Shown here: positions 50,311-60,434 of the stretch, one piece after another | Numbering within the stretch: the first letter of the stretch is position 1 | Layout: each line of letters starts with the position of its first letter | From: Casuarina equisetifolia | Taxonomy: Eukaryota > Streptophyta > Magnoliopsida > Fagales > Casuarinaceae | NCBI GenBank assembly: GCA_028551475.1 | Contig: CM052355.1 | Location: forward strand, 28,547,580-28,611,579 | Direction of reading: 5' to 3' | DNA: 64,000 nt | Notes under the pieces: model-generated | Seen by the model: only the letters and a program-made list of their open reading frames with translations | Databases searched by the model: none | What the model was told of the DNA's origin: nothing | Program-made: the position numbers and the translations under genes

Positions 50311-51480
50311 GTGCCAAAGAAGGGAGGTATGATTGTTCAAAGAAATGATAATAATGAATTGAGTCCAACTAGGACAGTTACTGGATGGCGTGTGTGTATA
50401 GATTATAGAAAACTAAATGATGCCACTAGAAAATATCATTTCCCTTTACCATTTATTGATCAAATGTTAGAAAGACTTGTAGGACACGAATTTTATTGCT
50501 TTCTTGATGGGTATTCAGGATATAATCAAATTCACATTGCACTAGAAGATCAAGAGAAAGACACTTTCACTTGTCCTTATGGTACCTTTGCTTTTAGAAG
50601 AATGCTTTTTGGTCTTTGTAATGCACCAGCCACTTTTCAGAGATACATGATGGCCATTTTTTCTGATATGGTTGAAAAATTCATTGAGATTTTCATGGAT
50701 GATTTTTCTGTATTTGACTCATCATTTGACATTTGTTTAAATAATTTAGCAAGGGTCTTACAAAGGTGTGAGGAGACTAACCTTGTTTTGAATTGGGAGA
50801 AGTATCATTTTATGGTGTAGGAAGGAATAGTGCTTAGGCATAAGATATCTAAAAAAGGATTAGAGGTTAATCAAGCTAAAGTAGAGGTCATTGCAAAATT
50901 TCCCCCACCAACATCAATGAAACTTATTAGAGGCTTTTTGGGGCATGTAGGATTCTATAGGCGGTTCATAAAGATTTTTCTAAAATTGCTAGACCCCTTT
51001 CAAGTTTGTTGGTTAAAGATGTGAAATATAACTTTTCTGATGAATGTTTGCAAGCTTTTAACACTTTAAAGGAAAAGTTAATATCAGCACCAATCATGGC
51101 AACACCAGAATGGGACTTACCTTTTAAGCTAATGTGTGATGCTAGTGATTTTGCAGTAGGAGCTATTTTGGGACAATGGAAGAATGGAGTTTTTCAGACC
51201 ATCTACTATGCTAGTCAAACCTTGTCAAGTGCACAATTGAATTATTCAACAACAGAAAAAGAACTTTTGGCTGTAGTATTTGCTTTTGATAAATTTCGTT
51301 CTTATTTAATTGGTTCAAAAGTTATTATTCTGACCATTTTGCTCTTAAGCATCTACTTGAAGAGAAGGAATCAAAACCTAGGTTAATCAGGTAGATTCTC
51401 TTGCTACAAGAGTTTGATTTGGAGATCAAGGATAAAAAGGGGACCGAAAATCTAGTTGCAGATCATTTGTCCAGAATTCC
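50311..51480 (+). pseudogene. Reverse transcriptase and RNase H (broken)
   Basis: RT core motifs in order: WRVCIDYRKLN, FLDGYSGYNQI, FRRMLFGLCNAPATFQR and the catalytic FMDDF (50692-50706). A stop follows at 50818, then the RT thumb (GLEVNQAKVE, RGFLGHVGFYRRFIK), a frame break near 51000, and RNase H (CDASDFAVGAILGQ, STTEKELLAVVFAFDKFR). Shifts and stops near 51385 interrupt the end; DHLSRI-type wording follows near 51460. Confidence 0.88.
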
Positions 51481-51735
51481 TAATTTGAAGGAAGAAGATC
51501 AATTGATTATGGAAGAATTTCCCGATGAAAACATTTTTGCACTCCAATCCATCCAAATTCCCTGATATGCTGATTTTGTCAATTATTTGGTAAGTAATGT
51601 TCTTCCTCTTGAAATGTCATATCAACAAAGAAATTTTTTTTTTTTTCTGACTTCAAACATTATTTTTAGGAAGAGCCTTTCTTGTTTAAAGTATGTGTAG
51701 ACTAGGCTATAAGGAGATGTGTTCCTGAGGAAGAG

Positions 51736-54138
51736 ATGGCTAGTATCTTCTACCATTGTCATGCTAGAGAGGCTAGTGGTCATTTTGGTGCCACTAGAAC
51801 TGCAGCTAAGGTTTTACAGTCTGGATTTTATTGGCCCACACTTTTTAGAGATGCATATTCATATGTAGTTGCATGTGGTCAATGTCAAAGAACTAGAAAT
51901 ATTTCTAGGAAACATGAGATGCCTCTAAACAATGTTGTGTGTGAGTTATTTGATGTTTGGGGTATTGATTTCATAGGACCCTTTCCACCTTCTTATGAAA
52001 ATACGTATATTTTGATGGCTATTGAGTATGTGTCTAAGTGGGTAGAAGTAATAGCATTGCCAATAAATGATGCTAAGGTTGTGGTTAAATTCTTAAAGAA
52101 AAATATTTCTACTCGCTTTGGCACTCCTAGGGCAATCATAAGTGATAGAGGGACCCATTTTTGCAACAAACAATTTGAAGCACTTTTAGGTAAGTACGAG
52201 ATTACCCATAAGATTGCTACCCCTTATCACCCTCAAACTAGTGGTCAAGTTGAGATATCAAATAGGAAAATTAAGAGAATTTTGGAAAAAACTGTGAATG
52301 CCTTGAGAAAAGATTGGTCAATGAAACTTGATGATGCACTTTGGGCCTATAGAATAGCATTCAAAACACGAATTGGAATGTCTCCTTTTAGGCTAGTATT
52401 TAGGAAGGCTTGTCATCTACTTGTAAAATTAGAGCATAAAGCATATTGGGCTTTGAAATTTTTAAACTTTGATTTGCAGTCTGTAGGTGAATGTTCGGTT
52501 AATTTTAAATGCAAGTGAACATGTCGAACAAGTAATATAATGATAAGAAAAGTATCGTCCCACAGAGATTGGTGATTACTATGCCAACTAATTACTAACG
52601 GTGAACAACTCCTAGAATTCATCTAACAAATCCAAATTGATAGAGAATAAACTAATCAACTAAATTTAATAAAACTAAATACACAAAATATGTTAGATTT
52701 TCCGATTTCACCATAACTATGAGGTACTAATGTAAATTATGTATGCTTGCAAGAAGGATAATATATATGTGATGGTGGAACTTCCTAATTTATTTACTAT
52801 CCTATGTCTAGGTATAGAAAACCTACTTAGTTCATTAATTCACTATATTTCTATATGTGAATTGAAACAAACCAAATGCATTAGGATCTATGAACATTCC
52901 CAGTTTGCAATAAATCTTTCGATTATCTTATCACCAAAAGCCACAAAAACAACATGGTATATGTTTATCCACATTTAATTCATGGTTATATATTATAAGA
53001 AGCAATTGCATAGTATTACCTCTCAGTCTCAAACATGCACATCAAATCATTCAAGTGGTGGCCAATCACTTAAAAGCATTAAGCATAATAATATATAACT
53101 CACATAAATAAAATATCTTGCAAAACATAATAATCATAAGATTCATACTATCATAATTAGGTTACATCGTAGCTCTAACAAAAATAAACTAAAACATAAA
53201 GAAATAATGAGGAAGAATGGTAATAAGAAATAAAAAAAGGCATCTTGAATCCAAGAACAAGAAGTCTGTCACCCTTTTTGTCTTTTCTTCAAGAAAACCT
53301 TGAATTCTTGGCCTCTTTCTTGAGTTGTGCTCAATTTCCTCCTCCCTTTCTTTTGCTTCTTCTCTTCTCTTAAATAGGGTTTAGGTTTAGACCTACTCTT
53401 ATCCTAGTAGAATTGGGTCTTAGAGATCTAAAACAATTGGGTTTTGAACTCTTAATTTAATTAGGTTTTGAACTCCTAATTTAATTAAGCTTTGAACTCC
53501 TAATATGATTAGGTTTTCTAATTATTTAGAAAACCCAATAACAATAAAATCTAATAACAATCATTCAAAGCCCAAGCCCATCTTGACTCTCTTGATCCTG
53601 ATATTATGATTTTGCCACACAATAAGCATCAGGCTCTCCATGTTCATCTCTTTTCTCCTTGTCTTCTTGTGCTACATAAACAAGATAAATTAAAGTAAAT
53701 AAAGAGGAGTTCAAATGTTTTCTCACAATTATTAAAGTTATTTATTGCCTAAAATAGGTAAAATAACTCTATAAAAATAGAGTTATCAGTGAAACTCGAT
53801 TGTTGCAGCTGAATGAATTGCAGAAATTACGAGATGAGGCCTATGAAAATGCCAAAATATACAAGAAACGGACAAAAAGATGGCATGACAAACATATATT
53901 AAGAAGAGAGTTTGTGGTTGGCCAAAAAGTATTGCTTTATAACTCTCATCTTAAATTGTTTCCAGGTAAATTGCGGTCTCGATGGTCTGGCCCTTTCACC
54001 GTCACTAAGGTATTCAAATATAGAGCAATAGAGGTTGCAAATGACACCCAAGGCATGTTTAAGGTGAATGGTTAGCGTTTGAAGCCCTACTTTAAGAGAG
54101 TCAATATACAGAAGACTACCATTGATCTTCTTCCTCTT
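51736..54138 (+). pseudogene. Integrase, split by a nested solo LTR
   Basis: The N-terminal zinc-binding half ([11 protein letters not shown]...CGQCQ) and the catalytic core ([22 protein letters not shown]-type [10 protein letters not shown]) are open from 51736 to 52491. The reversed solo LTR (52492-53788) then interrupts the frame. The C-terminal part resumes at 53794 ([47 protein letters not shown]) and has a stop at 54073-54075. Confidence 0.87.
52492..53788 (-). mobile_element. Nested solo LTR in reverse orientation
   Basis: A 1297-bp insert that reads, on the minus strand, TGATAACTC...GAACA, i.e. the reverse complement of an LTR related to the host element. Its 52492-52600 end matches the reversed last ~100 bases of the 5' LTR, and its other end matches the reversed LTR start. 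A perfect target duplication GTGAA flanks it (52487-52491 and 53789-53793). The internal part differs from the host LTRs, so it comes from another subfamily member. Confidence 0.92.
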
Positions 54139-55755
54139 TGAGTAGCAACATTGAAGATAGTTTGGCTGAAAACTATAAAACAAGCACTTCTTGGGAGGCA
54201 ACCCAAGCACTTTGTTGGTTTTTTGTTGAAAGTTTTGTCACCACCATCTTCTTAGAGCTCTCTATGGCTATCACCTACATTCAGGGGAGATTTCTCATTC
54301 TTATTTTACCTTTATTTTCCTTTATTTTTGCATTATTTCTTTTTTGCATTGAAGATAATGCTTCATTCGAGTTTGGAGGTGGGAAAATAAATCTTTTCTT
54401 GCTAAATCTAATTGAATTTTTTTCTCATGTCATGATTAAGCTCTTTGTTTTGAATTCTTAGAGATACTTAGTAAGATATAGATTTTGTTTAAACCTACAA
54501 TTGTGATGTGAGTTAAGTGTGATTCTAATTATGTTGATTCATTTATTAAACACTAAAAGTCCTTCATTTTTTAAATTCTGTGTATTTCTAGAGAACATTC
54601 ATGTGAAGTATGTGATTTTCTTAGATCTCACCCAGATCTTAGAATTTGCTTGATTTCCTCTTGAGGTGAAATCCTAGGCTGCATCTAATTGAGAAAATAA
54701 TTTAGGCCATTCTTTGGATTGTTTAAGCCTTTCAAGCTAACCTTATTTATTTATCACCAGTCACCCCGCTAAGCCTTGATTCATATATATTTTTTTGTTT
54801 GTTTGACACCCACATATATATACCCTTGAGCCTTTGACAAATTATCTTTTCGTCCCACACCCTTGAACATATTGATTTTTAAGATATAAGTCTATATGAG
54901 TGAAGAGAAGTCGAGGGAAAGGATGTTATATGGGAAGGATGTTATTGCAATGATTATGTAGCATAATATGTTGCTTTTATGAATGCAAAAAAAGAAAAAG
55001 AAAAATGCAACATTTGTTCAAGAATGGAATTCTCTTATTGCTTATTGTCAAATTCAAGCCACTCAAGGTTCAGAAATTAGCTTTTGCATAGTAGTTAGAT
55101 GTCATCAGTAAGATAAGATTATAATGGTTATATTTATAGTCCTACTACTTACTTTATGATTGTAAGCATGATTGTGACTTTTGTGAGTGTCAAAATCCAA
55201 GTAAAATCAAGTATTTTTAGGAAGAAATGAATGAGAAAAGTGGTGATAGAAAGATCATTTGCAAAAAAAAAAAAGAAAGCAAAGAAAGGAAGTGACAAAA
55301 GCTCGAATTAGATCCTAGAAAGCAATGTGTTCATGGGTGAATTTAGCCTAAATGACTTTCATCTTACCCCTAGCCCAACCTTACTTTACAAGCTTATAAA
55401 ATTCCTATTGATTTTTGGTTAAATGATTAGCCTACATTAGTGGAGAGAGGAATGAAAAGCAAACCTATGAGGTTTGGTTAAAGATTTTGAGAGATTAAAT
55501 ATTAATGTGGATCTATTTAGAGTGCATATAGTTGAAAAAATAAGAACTCACACTCACACACATGAACATGGTCAACATAGTTAAGAGTCTATCTTATCTT
55601 ATGAACAATTGTTGTGTTTGGATGAAAGCTATATTTTTTCTTTGAATTGTTAAGTTGAGCAATTTTGAGTGGATTTCAAGAAAAAGTTTTGTCCAAAATA
55701 TATATTATCTCTTACTTTTGCTCGAGGACTAACAAAATGTCAAGTTTAGGGGTCT
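54139..55755 (+). other. 3' untranslated region of the gypsy element
   Basis: No envelope-like frame is seen (54138-54461 is open but only hydrophobic). It begins with a hairpin CTTGGG-AGGCAA-CCCAAG at 54190-54207, a motif I recall downstream of pol in plant Tat/Athila elements. A polypurine-like AGTTTAGGGG lies just before the 3' LTR. Confidence 0.6.
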
Positions 55756-57190
55756 TGATAACTCTATTTTTATATAGTTATTTTAATTATTTTAGGATAT
55801 AAATAATACAGTTTTACAAGATAATATTTAAGTTTTTATATATTTATGTAAATTTGTGTTATTTATGTAGCAAACCCTAAAAGAACGTGAGAAATAAAGG
55901 AAAAAAAAGTTACAAAAAGGCACATGAAGAAGAGAAGGAAAGAAAAAGAAGTCAAAAGAAGAAAAAAGAAGAAGAAGTAGCACATGAAGAAAAAAGGAGG
56001 CAACGTATAAAGTAGCAAAAAAAGGAGGAAAAGGACAAAAAGGACAAGAAAGAAAATAAAGGAAATAGGGCAAAAAAGTGAATTACTAAGGGAGGATCTT
56101 AGGGCATGCGTCCTAAGATAGCATAAAAGGGCAAAGGAACGTGAATTATGAAAAAGATAAGATGCGGCACAAGAGAAGGAGAGAGAGAAAAGAAGAAGAA
56201 GCTGTGTGTTGCCATCGAAACCAAGCAAGGAAGAAAAAAAGCTAGAGAAGAAAGAGAAAACCAAGGAAGAAAAAGAGAAATAGAGGCGTGAAAGCTTCCT
56301 TCTACTTCTTATCACTCTTGAATTATAGAATTCTGTAAAGAATTCTTAAAGAAAAGACAGTGTAGTGATAATTTTCCTATTTTTTTTTTTATTTAAGATG
56401 TTTTGCTTAATTTCTACTATTGCTTTGCTTTGTTATTTCATTATGTTTTAAACTTCTTTTGTTAGAGTGAAGATGTAGCCTAACTATGATGATGTGAATT
56501 TTATAAGTTTTTATGTTTTACAAGATATTTTATTTATGTGACTTATACATTATTATGCTTAATGCTTTTAAGTGATTCGCCACCACTGAATGATTTGATG
56601 TGTATGTTAGAGATTGAAAGGTAATAATATGTAATTGCTTCTTATAATAAATAACCATGAATTAAATGTGGATAGACATATACCATGTTATTTGTGTGGC
56701 TTTTGGTGATAAGATGATCGAAAGATTTATTGTAAACCAGGAATATTCACAGGTCTTAATGCATTTGGTTTGTTTCAATTCACATATAGAGATATAGTGA
56801 ATTAATGAACTAAATAGGTTTACTATACCTAAACATAGGATAGTAAATAAATTACGAAATTCCGCCATCACATAGGTAATATCATTCTTGTAGGCATAAA
56901 CTATGGAAATTCATATCTAGTAGTTATGGTGAAATCGAAAGCTCTAACATATGTCTCATCTTGATTTTTCTTACTTGGATTCAATTTTAATTAGTCTTGA
57001 GTTTTCATTTTAGAAATTTTAAATTTTAATTCATCATCAACAATATTTTGATTTGCTAGATAAATTTTAGAATTAATTCATCATTAGTACTTAATTAGTT
57101 TAGTATTCACCAATCTTCATGAGACGATACTTTTTTTATCATTATATTACTTGTTTGACATATTCACTTGCATATAAATTTTACCGAACA
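55756..57190 (+). repeat. 3' LTR of the gypsy element
   Basis: 1435 bp, TGATAACTC...CCGAACA. It carries a small extra AAGAAGAAGAAG/CACATGAAGAA repeat near 55962-55995 compared with the 5' LTR. Confidence 0.9.
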
Positions 57191-57504
57191 CTCTAACACA
57201 AATTTCTTAACTTCTAGTACAACCTATTTATTTTCCTTTGTTGATTGACATTTGTTGGACTTTTTATCTTTAGCCACTTAGAATCATGATAATTCGTTAT
57301 TCTAACAAGTTCTTTTTACTCTTTTATAATTGGTGTACAGAATCTCATCATAACATTAGTGAGTTAAATGAGAAATTGAGGGTCACCGTTGGGATTGAAG
57401 AAGGATTTCTAGAACCCCACAAGTTGAAGTTAAGCTTGGAAAATGCCTTTGAGATGATGTTCAAAGCGGCAGAGGAACTTCAACCAGGGAAAAGCAGAAT
57501 TTGA

Positions 57505-59966
57505 AGGCTTTTATATGCATTAGTACTTTGGTTTTCTAATTATCATCTATAAGGGGAAGTGTTCATTTTTTTTCTTGAATTTTTCTTCGGTGTGTAGAAT
57601 AAATACTCTTGATCCTTTAATGATTTTGTGAAAATAAGTAAGCTGCTGAATAAGTGTTGTTGTATTACTAGATTTAATTTATCAAAATTATTGATTTCAA
57701 TAATAAGTTTCCAACTTTGCTCTTCAATTTTGGCTTAGTTTTGTTACGCTTTCTTTCCTTATTGAGCCTCTTAAGACATTATTTCAAACCAACAGCTGTT
57801 ATTTGATTTCCTCGTTTCTCTTGTACTTCGTAAATTCAAGCAACTTAAGAAAGAATAAGGTGTCTTTCTCCTCTCCTTTTGCCCTCTACTGCATAAATCA
57901 GTGAGTGAACGATTAGTACAAAGGAAAAGCAAATGAATGATTACAACACAGAATGTATGTTAAGAATAGTAGCGATTGTCATTGGACGGCCATGGAAGGG
58001 CGAAAAGCTACATCATATCAAAGAAGAAAATGATCAGGCAATATGCTAGGAAAAGAAAGGATTATAATAACAAAGATTGCATGTAAAAATAATAGTTGTT
58101 TTGGGATCTCGCAGCTATTGAAGAGAGAAAATAGTTTTTAAAGTATCAATGCTGTACATGCTATAATCATAGTGAACAGAGGAATGGTAGTTTGTACTTA
58201 GATATGGTGATGTTAACACTCCAAGCTTCGCCTTTATGTGTTTGGTAATCATGAGAGAACGTCATCGTTTATAACGTTATCGGTCGAACTCCACTTACTC
58301 GCTAGACCTTGTCGGCGTCTGATCTTCTTCAACCACAATGCTCTTCAACATGATCCATCCAAAGCTTTATATAGAGTTCTAGAGAAGGGAAGAGATTCGA
58401 GACACTCTTGCACAAGCACTTCTACTCAGACTAGAAAGAAGTGCACCTGAGAGAATGGCCATTGCCAAGTGAATGATGAAGTTTGACTATGACATCTCTG
58501 GTGACATTGCTTCGGTGAAACTTAAAATACGGACTAGCGGCATTGCTTGTCGGATACTTGAATATATGGACTACCAGCTATGGTTTTTTGAATACTTGAA
58601 TATATGTACTACCCACCATCGTTTGCCTTGTGGAAAAGGATAACTAGCTACCTCTGATGTTTAATTGTCTACGATATTCATCTTATCATTTGGATGACAA
58701 GCCAACAGGGGTTGGTAAAACCAATAATTCAATGATTGGCTACCGGCCATTTAGGATTTAGATCATCCCATTACCTCCAAATTTCTCACTTATCTTATAA
58801 ATAGAAAAAGACAAGCTCGTGGGGAATACAAAGACTTTAACATGGTCTTCTAGTTAATTTTATTCAAAATTGACTTAAAATATAAATGTTCTAAATAAAA
58901 TTTACACAATATAAATTTTTCTGTACACTAATTTTTATTAATGCATATTTATATTTTCACCAAAAAAAAATTAGAAATCATAAACTTATATCATGTTACT
59001 GAAAAATTTAATCTTATAATCTTATAGCAAAAGAAAAAAATTGTGATTAGGTTTTTTTCTAAACTTATCTTGCACTGACACTTAGACAATCCACTTTTTT
59101 TTTTTCGTGGAAATGTAAGTGTGTATTAATAAAAAGTAGTATACAAAAGCAAAGGGACATACCCCAAAATTACAAGAATTACAAAAATATAGAGGTTGGA
59201 AGTCTCCAAATCTTACTCAAAATGACATTTCCTTGTGAGGATTTAATATTTTTAAACAAAAGAAGCTCTCCCTCGTACAATTTTCCTTACTTTAGCTAAC
59301 ATGATTGGAATGTCTACTATCTTGCTTTGAAATTGTCTTCTATTACGTTTTACCCATATACAATAAATGCAAGTTAAAAAAGATAACTTAAGAAGTTTGG
59401 CAGCCAAATCATTTCCTTTAGTTGCTCTGATCATCCATTGCAATTCTTCATTCCATCATCCAATATCACGTCTAATTCCATTTTGAGCAAGGATAGTTTT
59501 CCAAACCTTCATTGTCCATGGACATTTTAAAAAAAGATGATTCTTGTTTTCAACTTGGGACTGACAAAAATCACAATACAAGTTAATTGAAGAGAGCCAT
59601 CATACCATTCCTTATACTGTAGAAAGTCGATCTTGACACACTAGCCATTCAATGAAATTATGTTTGCTGATGCCACCAGCCCAAATGAGATTATACCAAT
59701 CCACTTTTTAATTTATTGGTCAAAGGTGTTGATAAATTTCTTTGTAGTAATAGGTAGATCGATTAAGAATTGAGGTAAGTGCAGGCTTTAATTTAAGAAG
59801 ACCTCTCCAACTCCATGCCATGGAACCTTTGATATCAAGTTGCATTATTGAAGTTTGTTTACATTTGGACAATCCACTTTTATATATACTCATACCACAT
59901 GTTAGTTGGAAGCAAGTTTGATTTACACATCAACAATTGTTAGTAGTTGGGATTCTTGATTTGAAT
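57505..59966. repeat. Truncated fifth array unit (3' flank of WSD-D plus orphan upstream unit)
   Basis: After the WSD-D stop and poly-A region (AATAAATACTC near 57599), sequence from about 57690 follows the upstream unit of WSD-A (11240-12800) step by step: CAAGCAACTTAAGAAAGAAT, TTTTGCCCTCTACTGCAT, GGTGATGTTAACACTCCAAG, and a TATATATA box with TACCACATGTTAGTTGG. The match stops near 59966 (GATTCTTGATTTGAA), about 100 bp before where a start codon would lie. The WSD gene that should follow is missing. Confidence 0.75.
59099..59867 (-). mobile_element. 5'-truncated LINE insertion with target duplication
   Basis: Flanked by an exact 14-base repeat GACAATCCACTTTT (59085-59098 and 59868-59881). 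The left end is poly-T, i.e. a minus-strand poly-A tail. The minus frame 59443-59252 (LSFLTCIYCIWVKRNRRQF) matches the C-terminal end of plant LINE ORF2, after the zinc-binding RT domain. About 0.77 kb remains, a typical 5' truncation. Confidence 0.85.
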
Positions 59967-60430
59967 ATCAAGAGTAGAAGGTTTAAAATCCAATTTAAAA
60001 GCTAGCTAGAGAGTAGGAAGAAGTTTATTTAATTTAAACAAATTTTCACGTACATGTCTTGGCATTAGGAACAATCCACCTTGTTAGCATTCATGTATTT
60101 TTGCCTCATCCACCATCTCTTTGGTGTGACACCCTATATGTATTTTATACTAGAGTTCAATGCTCAACCCAAATGTGTGAAAATTAAATACCTTTTCATC
60201 TACTCACTTTTGATTATTAAGATCCAAGTCAATGGTTCATTCTACCTTTCAACTTGCAAGGGGATGTTAGCATAATTAAAACAATCCTATCATAAACACA
60301 CACAATTGACCCAATTATTGAAGAGTGCCACATGTGCCCTTAGCCACGTCACAAGATTGGGTAAATAGAAAAACGATTCCCAACTCTATTGCCGTGGATC
60401 CAAACAAAATACCAACATTACTACCACCGC
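59967..60430. other. Unassigned sequence after the array breakpoint
   Basis: Non-repetitive as far as I can see. The frame 60081-60275 has no recognised motif. It joins array sequence to LINE sequence. Confidence 0.35.
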
Positions 60431-60434
60431 TACC

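Larger units (their letters stand above)
45958..57190 (+). mobile_element. Ty3/gypsy LTR retrotransposon (Tat/Athila-like), inserted in WSD-D intron 4
   Basis: An 11.2-kb element with LTRs at 45958-47370 and 55756-57190, a primer site at 47377-47394, and gag, protease, RT, RNase H and integrase in gypsy order on the plus strand. Flanks are CTCCA (45953-45957) and CTCTA (57191-57195), a five-base target duplication with one later change; the empty site in copy B reads CTTCAACACAAATTTCTC and in copy C TACTCCAACACAAATTTCTC. Gag and pol carry several stops and frameshifts, and a reversed solo LTR splits the integrase, so it cannot move by itself. By eye the LTRs show about five differences in the first 80 bases and fewer later. 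Confidence 0.93.
41979..57504 (+). pseudogene. Wax ester synthase/diacylglycerol acyltransferase, copy D (pseudogene split by a retrotransposon)
   Basis: Exon 1 is reduced to ATGGA (41979-41983), which runs directly into intron 1 sequence; about 380 bp present in copy C is deleted. Exon 2 (43547-44100) has lost its acceptor (TAC for CAG) and donor (TT for GT), has an extra G that shifts the frame near 43563, and a TGA at 43919-43921 followed by a short deletion; HHSLGDG is still readable. Exon 3 (44694-45047) has a TGA at 44898-44900. Exon 4 (45156-45293) ends in TAG instead of CAG. Exon 5 (57341-57504) has a TAA and a one-base deletion. The 11.2-kb gypsy element sits in intron 4 between exons 4 and 5. 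With this many lesions no WSD protein is possible. Confidence 0.92.

Noticed and set aside
54138..54461. Possible envelope-like gene after pol in the gypsy element
   Set aside because: About 107 codons, hydrophobic and AT-driven, with no recognisable envelope-type features and no continuation.
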